Part shown: positions 26,701-33,096 of the stretch, piece by piece
Layout of the letters: every line of letters begins with the position of its first letter
How positions within the stretch are numbered: the stretch's first letter is position 1
Assembly (NCBI GenBank): GCA_045588915.1
Contig: JAZNFA010000002.1
Span: 1 to 64,000, forward strand
Length of the DNA stretch: 64,000 bases
Reading direction: 5' to 3'
DNA from: RGIG8050 sp045588915
GTDB taxonomy: Bacteria; Bacillota; Clostridia; Christensenellales; UBA1242
Made by a program: the position numbers and the translations under genes
Notes under the pieces: model-generated
The model's input: only the letters and a program-made list of their open reading frames with translations
What the model was told of the DNA's origin: nothing
Database searches by the model: none

Positions 26701-28591
26701 TGTTACATTAAAACCTGGTACGACTAAATATACTTTCAAAGAACCTGGTAAATATGTTGTCACGTTACGTAATATTGTTTGGGCAAAACAGGTTATTGAA
26801 TTTGAAATTGCACAAATTGATGATACTTTGATTTTAGTTTATGATGACGGCGAGCAAGTTAGTGCTAGTTTAAGTGATTATAAATTTACGCCGGATAATA
26901 CGCATCCAGAAGAGTATATCAATATTACGCGTTATATCTTTACGACAAGCAACAATGGTAATTTAATCACAGAATATCAATCTCACGGCTTAGATATCCG
27001 TGTAGGACAAACTAATCGTATTTTGGCAGGTTTTGATGCGAATACAGCTTATTATTATTTTGATAATAAGAACAATACGTTGGTTTGGCGTTTGGCTTTC
27101 TTACTTGGTGTCGATAAAGATGGTAAAGCGATTTACGATAATCCAATTTATTTTGCGACAACAGGTGTAGCCGAAGGTGAGTTAAACAATTCTCCAATAT
27201 CTTTACAATTAAATGGTAATCCTAGTGGTATTGTTTCAGGTAATATGAATTACGTTGTTCCTGCAGCACAAACTACTTATCACATTATTGATGATAATTT
27301 TATGAAAGCACATGATAATAAATTAGAAGTTAGGTTATCGTGTGGTTCGGGTGTTTTGCGTGATGAGAATGGTTTACCATATTATATGGTAGCTGGTAAT
27401 GTGATTGTTGTTGATTGTTATTATAATGGTACATTAGTTAAAACATTGTATGGTGATGCTGCTACTGAAGTATTTACTATTGGTCGTTATGATGCTGGGT
27501 ATTATGAATTTGTGGTACATGATTTAGTTGGAAACTATTTATATTTTGGCTATAGTGATGACGAAAACAATATTGCTTATAAACAAAATCGTTATATGTT
27601 GATGGTAATAACGAAACCTATGGTTTTAATCAATGATAAACAACCTATCAACGGAATGATTTATAACGATGAAGTACAACTAAAATTAGTTGATTATGGT
27701 AATCAATTCTTATCTAAGTTGTATGCGAATGAACTTGCAAAAGATAAGGATTTCTTTACGAAACGTTTCTGTATTAGTAAAATTGAAGGAACATATAATG
27801 GTGCAAATGGTACAGTGCCAATTGAAATGAATGTTAATGGAATGCAATCATCATTCTATTGGAACCAAAGTGGTACTTATCGTATTAAAGTAACTTATCG
27901 TATTAGTGATAATGTTTTGGAAGATTTGCAAGCCGAATATCAATTCCAAATTATTCCATCTTACACAATTAGAGAATCGTTTAGTATGTCAATTTACCCA
28001 GACGTTCAAGTTGAATCTGTGACTCGTGATGGTTATAAAATTCATGATTTTGATGATGTCAAAGTCAATGATTATATGGAATTTAATGCAGATAGTAATC
28101 CAGGTAGTTATGTCGTTACTTTGAAAACTTACAATACAATCTTACAAGATTATGTTTTACACGAAGTAAAATTTAACATACAACATAAGGCTAATAGTGC
28201 AAGTAACTATTTTGTTTTGAGTAGTGGTAGTGGTACTGAAACAACAAATGCTGTAACATTATATTACAATCCATATTGGTTATATTATTCACAAGGTAAG
28301 GTGACGATTATTTTGTATAAAAACTTTGTTGAACAACAAAAAATAGTTGTAGACCATAATGTTTTGAATAGTGAAAATTTCAACCCTCAGGCTTTGTTTA
28401 CGGTTTCAGATGCAGGTTTATACAGTGTTGTGGTTAAGGACAGTGATGAAGACCCTGTGTATATGGATAGCTGGACTATTAAACAAAAAGAAAGTACCTT
28501 TGGCTATGTAATTTTATCAGTAGTTTTAGGTATTGCTGGTGTTGCTGTGTTAATCTTCTTACGTATGCGTAATAAAATGACAACAAAATAA
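20723..28591 (+). CDS. Giant surface protein, 2,622 residues, Ig-like/beta-sandwich repeats, C-terminal anchor
   Basis: A signal peptide or N-terminal anchor (VIALTVLSIAMALALFCTGYII, ~9-31) leads ~2,550 extracellular residues, and a membrane helix (FGYVILSVVLGIAGVAVLIFL) with a basic RMRNKMTTK tail ends the protein. The ectodomain has many diverged beta-sandwich modules; repeated strand pairs such as FIDDVGNETEFILIIDD (~870-890), VTDALGNVGEYYIMATHDG (~1000) and LTDPFGRVSITEY resemble the last strands of bacterial Ig-like/cadherin-type domains ('D-x-x-G-N-x-x-x-x-x-x-I'). A Tyr-rich segment with SYEGDFPVVEYSSYYFDVQI lies at ~390. No catalytic motif or LPXTG was seen. Downstream, its stop codon directly abuts the walJ stop. 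Adhesin or envelope-scaffold role inferred. Confidence 0.85.
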   Translation: MKYGRGRVIALTVLSIAMALALFCTGYIIDLRNFTSRAVNNELFIDNPNYVPTFDDLYERVPFSVVDTGSVTLGQSTNLTLLEERYSRGVLTEFLNASSKLSYQELQKKRNEGYPRPIFDASEMRTIANGKGNTNEIPVVMLDPYNYDDIVLFELTNLVDVPTNLSITRDGVSLENLICTVDATLAADQVYAGIPDHSLVGMSSILSDADGNDLLSIVFKPSTKVAAGYVVEIKDLESNFFYRINETMQLEEIRTIENGTTELYNDNGVLVYRVERNNNEVKVYIKNTADLLGAVTYKEEENQLINYGIGAVAYNSNALRGMFQEEGFYQITFKQKIPTGDGILTEIDVAFAFVIANKMNYMDFPRFNTENRVRGNAEIYNYSYEGDFPVVEYSSYYFDVQIQSTEKYGQNDPTYGERELRFYNIGEYQMVSQLQCYNAYLAGRDQEFNNRGVSKGFISLKRYLPYSSVLNILGFQAYYGGQHTNSQYNGPLPFYDDEDINKSSDISTVVRNAGMLAIDAGFDVTSMTESDALNYSNQLANYLTSKEIKPVKTNFPPVKMYGNVPHATGPGSNGEAAVVLSSVAYKAAYGKNANEWQSSLMEVGAPFEAAGQYVVTAYFKVNNQICQQIFFFEIVNSVNIVFDVTDALGNTKTYYAGELELNHVEGNKVAISYDGNHKLGQFEVPPTITLAYAPFGELVFVEQSIPTQEGGAFNFDLNPGQYRLTVKYGAHSKSVTVFSIIVDDTLATGIKANTSAKCLTGLPENIAVVGAGKVNLTWDHKTSGVNFTNVLYEFYEINLENVGIDPNDDRNYFTATNEINLMKISNLYSAYAFSEIASKPNNGFVPVKTNDGWTIEETFDAAGLHRFTFIDDVGNETEFILIIDDSTPTFVQSGNKPGINSNVVNFDSDVGVYVGFGRKKLIPGQDMFNDLGNDIKNHFTNANVLTVDSRYIMGVYRNITSLGIGIERVEWSVSGDLYQDISSEDFNNGYVLLKEEGTYFFRVTDALGNVGEYYIMATHDGCLGRVYAEKARPKISTENNLNGRGITTEQPEIYTSLVTSSGGMTNRPFVTFSFEQKDYNEPFCVDKVYLQYYPMTYQTMSSIDPTEPNPNYPFSDKQLNNPIEKGIHVFAHQDNEDGLIYTYEDSDADNTIRLVLFNNSTTTPSGMYIITRLYQSTQGEDPVARDYYFIVDNQKMLYYAEGDNPYQTTMKVDFANAQNDPKAKKADAKYFYQNNNEINSDRTAWVTGFKSKYSYKHDSTVYSFEKDKANFNFIADSLIPNVSTCDFVFPSVTPRFSYIYDNQTFDLGAGEGTWGVGDPAMHGDSSLYKLVITDDARNISCMLTNGNVTELKDDESAPTSANFDYLLLNLDLGRGTRAEIQISDDKIITNSKMQYDGQNYFYVIDPMEIEQLKFSFVSDPESMFVDVNIAETVSSWTSSGFMQPVSFRIPTPIDNRYTFDILNDYLSGRVIENGASLSVTLKTTEDPTKDPTKNKYATTKYMILFDTEKPNYNLSHIKDGDNLACTMKDSELPGDYVYGLSNTYVFASEQGSNRYLDTKTITYREVDYSGDGTQSAVPFKLYTGAKNEKPIPFATLVGLHDNEMKYFIITEIDYTGHTVDYMVQVQGDNYVNNISFIGAITDENAEVQIGSEMHASESSVHQFFLNNNSFKFVNGDDYYSVLGSTASWHIGSDIGTGAKSEANLIKALNNWINIATENGTKCSYTLYDRIGEVEVFEFYNIRENAAQIQLDCFQAGASSTVITATVTNYNSLPKILFDEGLSSLFKMTVQDITTPEVSSDVYFSLDGTSIQGFDVSHDLIITLTDPFGRVSITEYHQQTKSTINFKVYGNTVNQDNVIYLGDERGVEFSYLRTAYSVLIYNAGTGELLSDLQSFISNDMISYHFVPTKGSTTIEQYRIVATGRASGAILFDQTFVFDTRLPIVDWKNASDQSIDVEGQTFVSDVCLDITNSLVATTFPVTISYTRTFDDKIEYVTLKPGTTKYTFKEPGKYVVTLRNIVWAKQVIEFEIAQIDDTLILVYDDGEQVSASLSDYKFTPDNTHPEEYINITRYIFTTSNNGNLITEYQSHGLDIRVGQTNRILAGFDANTAYYYFDNKNNTLVWRLAFLLGVDKDGKAIYDNPIYFATTGVAEGELNNSPISLQLNGNPSGIVSGNMNYVVPAAQTTYHIIDDNFMKAHDNKLEVRLSCGSGVLRDENGLPYYMVAGNVIVVDCYYNGTLVKTLYGDAATEVFTIGRYDAGYYEFVVHDLVGNYLYFGYSDDENNIAYKQNRYMLMVITKPMVLINDKQPINGMIYNDEVQLKLVDYGNQFLSKLYANELAKDKDFFTKRFCISKIEGTYNGANGTVPIEMNVNGMQSSFYWNQSGTYRIKVTYRISDNVLEDLQAEYQFQIIPSYTIRESFSMSIYPDVQVESVTRDGYKIHDFDDVKVNDYMEFNADSNPGSYVVTLKTYNTILQDYVLHEVKFNIQHKANSASNYFVLSSGSGTETTNAVTLYYNPYWLYYSQGKVTIILYKNFVEQQKIVVDHNVLNSENFNPQALFTVSDAGLYSVVVKDSDEDPVYMDSWTIKQKESTFGYVILSVVLGIAGVAVLIFLRMRNKMTTK

Positions 28592-29380
28592 TTATTCAAT
28601 ACAGTAACAGTTACCGATTTGACTTTGGAGAGCAACATCAATAAAGATGTCTTTACCTTCAATAATATTTTGTGTTTGTAGGTATTGCTTTACTGTCTGA
28701 TAAGCAAGTGTTGGTGTATTATTCTTTTCACTTAAGTGTGCAAGAATAACTTGTGAAACATTCGCTTGGTAAAGCTTTGCAATTGTACGGCCACAATCTA
28801 AGTTGGAAAGGTGTCCACGATTGCCAAGAATGCGACGCTTTAACCAATCTGGGTATTTGGGATTTGCAATTAATTTTTGAATGTCGTGATTGCTTTCAAG
28901 TATAACAATTTGACATGTCGCCAGATGAGAAATAATTATATCAGTCATCTGACCAATGTCGGTGGCAATGCCGACACTTGCGTCGCCACATTGAAATGTA
29001 TAACCTAAACAGAAATTACTATCGTGAGGAACAGGAAAACAATTAACTGTAATATCACCAATCAGGAAAGTATTTTCGGTTTCGATAAAGTGGTGTGGGG
29101 GAATTTTTAAACTACGCTTCAATGTTTTCGTGCTCGTATGATGACAATAGATAGGTACATTGTATTGAGTTACGAAATCGGCAACGCCCTTAAGGTGGTC
29201 ACTGTGTTCGTGGGTGATGACAAGCCCCGTAATGGAGTTTGGTGATATATTAGCTTGGCTCATTAGTTTTAATATCATTGATAAAGGTAATCCAGCATCA
29301 ATCAAAATGCCTGTTGTGGAATTTCCAACATAGGTTACATTTCCTGCGCTACCACTACTTAACGTTTGGATTTTTAGCAT
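28592..29380 (-). CDS. walJ: WalJ/YycJ-type metallo-beta-lactamase-fold hydrolase
   Basis: 262 residues. Opens with LKIQTLSSGSAGNVTYVGN, the YycJ-type start, then LIDAGLPLSMI and the metal motif THEHSDHLKGVADFV (H-x-H-x-D-H), later PVPHD, GIATDIGQMT, LESNHD and the C-terminal LAHLSEKNNTP. All metal ligands are present. In Bacillota WalJ is linked to cell-wall/DNA-replication coordination next to walRK; here it is detached from that operon. The start at 29380 has a -10 TATATT 6 nt upstream, and is divergent from the CPBP protease gene with 21 bp between starts. Confidence 0.92.
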   Translation of the reverse strand: MLKIQTLSSGSAGNVTYVGNSTTGILIDAGLPLSMILKLMSQANISPNSITGLVITHEHSDHLKGVADFVTQYNVPIYCHHTSTKTLKRSLKIPPHHFIETENTFLIGDITVNCFPVPHDSNFCLGYTFQCGDASVGIATDIGQMTDIIISHLATCQIVILESNHDIQKLIANPKYPDWLKRRILGNRGHLSNLDCGRTIAKLYQANVSQVILAHLSEKNNTPTLAYQTVKQYLQTQNIIEGKDIFIDVALQSQIGNCYCIE

Positions 29381-29394
29381 TTTAATAATATACT
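29366..29394 (+). promoter_or_regulatory. Promoter of the CPBP-CPBP-tadA operon (leaderless)
   Basis: -35 TTGGAT (29366-29371, inside walJ), 17-bp spacer, -10 TATACT (29389-29394), exactly 7 nt, ATG at 29402. It overlaps the walJ promoter almost completely, so the two polymerases should compete. Confidence 0.75.
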
Positions 29395-29415
29395 AGAAAA
29401 CATGCTAAAAGTTAA
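29387..29415 (-). promoter_or_regulatory. walJ promoter (leaderless)
   Basis: Minus strand: -35 TTAACT (29410-29415), 17-bp spacer, -10 TATATT (29387-29392), 6 nt, ATG. The -35 lies in the coding region of the divergent gene. Confidence 0.55.
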
Positions 29416-29977
29416 GGATAATTTACGTACTTTATTGTTTTGTGTAGTCATTACTTTTGGCTGCCTGTTTGGTTATTTATTATTACAGAATTTAAGCGTT
29501 GAGTTATTCGTGCGTTTGGGGTGGGAAACCCGTGCAGACAGTGATTTGTTTGCTAATGGTTTTTGGTTAACATTTTTTGTGGTTGGTTTAATTGTTCCAG
29601 TATGTGAAGAGTTAATATTTCGTTTTGTAATTTGTCGTTTGTTAAAATTGACCAAAATGCCGGAATGGTGGATTATTGTATTAAGTGCGTTTGTTTTTAT
29701 GATTTATCATACGTCGTGGTCGCAAACTATATATCAGTTTTTAATGGGAATTTGGTTTGCGTGGATTTTTTTAAAAACAAACAAAATTGGCTGGACAGTT
29801 TTGATGCACATCATCAATAATATTTTTATTCTAGCATATACATCGTTGGTAGGTAATGAGGTTAGTGTTTTTGCCTTGACACCTTGGAATATAACGCTGT
29901 CGCTCGGCTTGGCAATAATAACCACGATCATAGTTAGTTTATTAATTAAAAAAGGAATTCCAAAGTATGAAAAATAA
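29402..29977 (+). CDS. CPBP-family intramembrane protease (Abi/CAAX-like), 191 residues
   Basis: About five membrane helices. The glutamic-type intramembrane protease motifs are present: CEELIFRFVICRLL (E-E-x-x-x-R), FVFMIYH (F-x-x-x-H) and LMHIINNIF (H-x-x-x-N). Members cleave in membranes in CAAX processing, bacteriocin self-immunity or signalling; the substrate here is unknown. The 3' end overlaps a second CPBP gene by 11 bp, so the two are made together and might pair. Confidence 0.87.
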   Translation: MLKVKDNLRTLLFCVVITFGCLFGYLLLQNLSVELFVRLGWETRADSDLFANGFWLTFFVVGLIVPVCEELIFRFVICRLLKLTKMPEWWIIVLSAFVFMIYHTSWSQTIYQFLMGIWFAWIFLKTNKIGWTVLMHIINNIFILAYTSLVGNEVSVFALTPWNITLSLGLAIITTIIVSLLIKKGIPKYEK

Positions 29978-31043
29978 TCGTTATTTAGCAACTTTAATTA
30001 TTTATGGATTAGCAATTTTATTGTTAATGTTAGTACAAATTTTAGGGTCACTTGGTTGTTTTAATAGCTTATCAGATGAAGCGATGGAAGTTGTTGGCAG
30101 TGTGCTTCCTCAAGTTATTATAATGTTTGGGATTCCATTCCTTTTGTTATTGGTAACGCAAAAAATTAATCATCAACCTGTTTCTTTAAAGCAAGTCTGT
30201 TGTGATGTTGGCTGGCGTCGCTTATCGTGGGGTAACGTTATGAAGTGTTTTGTTTTAGGTATTTGCCTCTATGTTTTTAATATTTTTATTGCTAGTTTGT
30301 TCGCTTCGATTTTGCAATATTTAGGGTATCAGTATCCAACTAACGATAATGTTTTTGGTGGGTATTGGGGTTTGTTGATTAGTCTTGTGTTGACTGCTGT
30401 TTTGCCTGGGATTTGTGAAGAATTTTTACATCGTGGGGTTTTGTTAAATGGAATGACAAAACAGCTTGGTATTAAAAAGGCTTTAGTGTGGAGCAGTTTA
30501 TTGTTTGGTTTAATGCATATGAATGCAGGTCAGTTCTTCTATGCAACGATTCTAGGGTGGTTTATGGGCGTGATAGCGCTATCGTCAGGTTCATTGTGGG
30601 GCAGTGTCATTGTTCATTTTACCAACAATGCATTATCAACTTATTTGAGTTATGCTGAAGAATTAAACTTACCAGGTGCAAATATATTCTCTTATTTATT
30701 CAGTAATGTTTTTACTTTAGGTTTAACTGTTTTAGTTGTTGTAATCGTGATTGGAGAGATTGTTCGTCATATGGCACGTGATAAATTTAAACGTAATATT
30801 GATGCATATACTGTGCGCTATTTAGCTTCACAAAAACAATTTGGTGTTGAAGATTTTGACCGATTGAAAGTAGCCCTGACACAGGCAATACAAACCTTGC
30901 CGACCTGGAAAGCAACAGCTGCCTATATTGAAACTTTTGATAAACCACAAGAGTTGCGTCCGATTGAAAAAGCTTTCTTATGTGTTATCTTTTTGATGGG
31001 TTCTGTAATGACAATTCTTTCGTTTATTTGGGGGACTTGGTAA
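29967..31043 (+). CDS. CPBP-family intramembrane protease, 358 residues
   Basis: About seven or eight membrane helices. Motifs: ICEEFLHRGVLLNGM (E-E-x-x-x-R), LLFGLMHMN (F-x-x-x-H) and VHFTNNALSTY (H-x-x-x-N), all intact. Compared with its neighbour it has an extra N-terminal helix pair and a C-terminal cytoplasmic segment (~255-330, KFKRNIDAYTVRYLASQKQFG) before a last helix. Overlaps the previous gene by 11 bp and tadA by one base (TAATG). Substrate unknown. Confidence 0.87.
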   Translation: MKNNRYLATLIIYGLAILLLMLVQILGSLGCFNSLSDEAMEVVGSVLPQVIIMFGIPFLLLLVTQKINHQPVSLKQVCCDVGWRRLSWGNVMKCFVLGICLYVFNIFIASLFASILQYLGYQYPTNDNVFGGYWGLLISLVLTAVLPGICEEFLHRGVLLNGMTKQLGIKKALVWSSLLFGLMHMNAGQFFYATILGWFMGVIALSSGSLWGSVIVHFTNNALSTYLSYAEELNLPGANIFSYLFSNVFTLGLTVLVVVIVIGEIVRHMARDKFKRNIDAYTVRYLASQKQFGVEDFDRLKVALTQAIQTLPTWKATAAYIETFDKPQELRPIEKAFLCVIFLMGSVMTILSFIWGTW

Positions 31044-31435
31044 TGGATTTTATGCAGGAGGCGATTAAGCAAGCTCGTATTGCTGGGCGACGTGGCGAAG
31101 TTCCGATTGGCTGTGTTATTGTGAAAGATGGTAAGATTATCGCCAAAGGTTATAATCAGCGTGAACGCAAACGTAACTGCTTATGGCATGCTGAGGTGGT
31201 AGCACTAAATCGCGCGTGTCGTAAATTAAAATCTTGGCGTTTGAATGGTTGTGATATGTATGTGACTTTAGAACCGTGTCAAATGTGTATGGGGGCAATT
31301 TTGAATGCACGTTTGCAAAAAGTGTATTTTGCCGCACAATCGACAACCAACTTAAATTGGCAGACTCCTGTCGAGTTACACTTCAACCAGGAGGCACAAA
31401 ACATTTTAGTGGATTTTTTTCAAAAAAAACGTTAG
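31043..31435 (+). CDS. tadA: tRNA-specific adenosine deaminase TadA
   Basis: 130 residues from the ATG at 31043, which overlaps the upstream stop. Deaminase signatures are complete: WHAEVVAL (H-A-E, zinc and proton shuttle) and VTLEPCQMCMGAILNAR (P-C-x-x-C). The start AIKQARIAGRRGEVPIGCVIVKDG is typical. It converts A34 to inosine in tRNA-Arg(ACG) wobble decoding. The C-terminal part after the zinc site is ~15-20 residues shorter than in E. coli but keeps ILVDFFQKKR. An in-frame ATG upstream (30980) lies inside the CPBP gene and is rejected. Confidence 0.93.
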   Translation: MDFMQEAIKQARIAGRRGEVPIGCVIVKDGKIIAKGYNQRERKRNCLWHAEVVALNRACRKLKSWRLNGCDMYVTLEPCQMCMGAILNARLQKVYFAAQSTTNLNWQTPVELHFNQEAQNILVDFFQKKR

Positions 31436-31444
31436 ACTTAAAAT

Positions 31445-33010
31445 ATGAAACGCGAATTATTAAATTTTATCGCTGCAGTCGGTTTTGTGTTGTTGGGTGG
31501 TGCGCTAGTTTTAATCGTTTTAGTAACAACGCTGTTTATTTTTCCTGATTTAACAATCTTTGGTGCGAAAGCCGTTAAAGAGCGTGATACACAAATTGTT
31601 TATCGCGATCCTGATTTAACAGAGGCTTTTGCTAATGGTAAATTTATTATCGAAAGTACAGGAACGCAGATTGAAGTTAAAATGTCAAATGATGGTTATA
31701 AAGGTGCGGGAACAATTGTTGTTAATGAGTCGGCAAGTGGGATTGCTTTTAATAGTTTAAGTCGTACTTTGGTGGAATGGCGCCAAACATTATATAATGA
31801 TGAAATTTATTATCGAATAAAAATCTTAGAGCCATCGGGTATAGTTTTTAAAGATAAACCAACGACCGTAACAATCAATTTACCTCATCGCGCTCAATCG
31901 GATGAATTTCGTCATGATTTTGTTTTAGAAAATAATTACAGTACAGTAAATTTTTCCTTTGTGGATAATACAGTGGGGCAGGTTGATGCTTTAAAAATTG
32001 ATAACTTAGTTGTGAAAAGCGCAACCAGTGTTAATATACCGGCAAATGAAAATATTTCTTTGAACAATATTGAAATCAAAAGTAATAAAACTAAGTTTAT
32101 TTGTCATTCGAATGTATTGGGAAATGTAAATGTATCTGGTTCGAATGGCGCACAAACCTTTAATTGTAAAATTGGTGGCGACGTTAATGTTACTGGTAAT
32201 TATAATGATTTCCGTGGTGATGAAGCTGGCAATGTTACCTATAAAAATAATAAAGGTCGTTTGACAATGAACGAGATTGGTAAATTAAACGTTGAGACAT
32301 CTGATGCGACAGTCTCAATTGGGACAGTTGGGAATGGGGTTACAATGACAACTGTTAACGGTAATTTAAATGTTTCCGAAATTACAAGTGGTGGTTTGAA
32401 CTTTACGGTTGGTGGTATTACTCAACCAAATGCCAAAGCAAATGTTGACGTCGATAGTATTGTGGGTGATGTTTTGGTTAGAAATTACGGTTTAGGTAGT
32501 ATTCAGTTGTTAGATATTGTCGGTAATGTTGATGTTAAGAGTTCGGAAGTTGGTGCAGGTAAAATACGAATTGGTTTTAGCGATGAGGCAAGTAATTGCA
32601 GTGTTAAAGTTCTTGGTTATGACGGAAACATCATTGTGACAGGAATCAATGGTCAAGCAGACATTACTGTGCGTAACTGGGAAAATGGGGCAGGAGCAGC
32701 TAATATTGAAGCTCAATTTAACAAGGTTGTTGGGACTGAAAATGTGATTAGGGCTGGTGGTTATTTAAGTGGACATCACAATTGGGGAAATGTGGATGTC
32801 AAGGTTGATAATGATTGCAATAACTTTGATTTGTTTGTTTTTGGCGCAAATTCAGCCAATAGTAGTGCTAAATATGGTTTTGATGAAGAAAATATGCATA
32901 TTATCGGCGAAGGGGAACAAGAAAAGGCAAATAAAATTGCAATAACGCAAGGTGATGCAAGCAGTGGGGCAGTGCGAGTTTATACTAAGCAACGCTTTTA
33001 TCTAAGCTAG
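31445..33010 (+). CDS. Membrane-anchored beta-solenoid (DUF4097-like) surface protein
   Basis: 521 residues. One N-terminal membrane helix (VGFVLLGGALVLIVLVTTLFIF, ~13-34), then ~480 residues dominated by short repeating strands: GNVNVSGSNGAQTFNCKIGGDVNVTG, GKLNVETSDATVSIGTVGNGVTMTTVNGNLNVSEI, GNVDVKSSEVGAGKIRI. The pattern 'G-x-(V/L)-x-V-x-(S/T)-x-x-(G/A)-x-(I/V)' is that of DUF4097/adhesin-like beta helices. The domain faces outward. It starts 9 bp after tadA, has no clear ribosome-binding site, and is followed by the giant gene with its own promoter. Likely part of the envelope island; function unknown. Confidence 0.78.
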   Translation: MKRELLNFIAAVGFVLLGGALVLIVLVTTLFIFPDLTIFGAKAVKERDTQIVYRDPDLTEAFANGKFIIESTGTQIEVKMSNDGYKGAGTIVVNESASGIAFNSLSRTLVEWRQTLYNDEIYYRIKILEPSGIVFKDKPTTVTINLPHRAQSDEFRHDFVLENNYSTVNFSFVDNTVGQVDALKIDNLVVKSATSVNIPANENISLNNIEIKSNKTKFICHSNVLGNVNVSGSNGAQTFNCKIGGDVNVTGNYNDFRGDEAGNVTYKNNKGRLTMNEIGKLNVETSDATVSIGTVGNGVTMTTVNGNLNVSEITSGGLNFTVGGITQPNAKANVDVDSIVGDVLVRNYGLGSIQLLDIVGNVDVKSSEVGAGKIRIGFSDEASNCSVKVLGYDGNIIVTGINGQADITVRNWENGAGAANIEAQFNKVVGTENVIRAGGYLSGHHNWGNVDVKVDNDCNNFDLFVFGANSANSSAKYGFDEENMHIIGEGEQEKANKIAITQGDASSGAVRVYTKQRFYLS

Positions 33011-33024
33011 GAACTGTTTTTTGC

Positions 33025-33053
33025 TTGACGGTTAGTCATATAAAAAATATAAT
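33025..33053 (+). promoter_or_regulatory. Promoter of the 6,730-residue gene (shared type 2)
   Basis: -35 TTGACG (33025-33030), 17-bp spacer, -10 TATAAT (33048-33053), then TTAGACATACTA. The leader (about 33060-33096) ends with GTTGGGGGAATCAC; GGGGG (33084-33088) is the ribosome-binding site, pairing with the anti-SD through G-U. The same hexamers, spacer length, post--10 sequence and GTTGGGGGAAT box occur before the 2,622-residue gene. Confidence 0.87.
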
Positions 33054-33096
33054 TTAGACATACTAGAAGAGAAGAAAAACGTTGGGGGAATCACAT

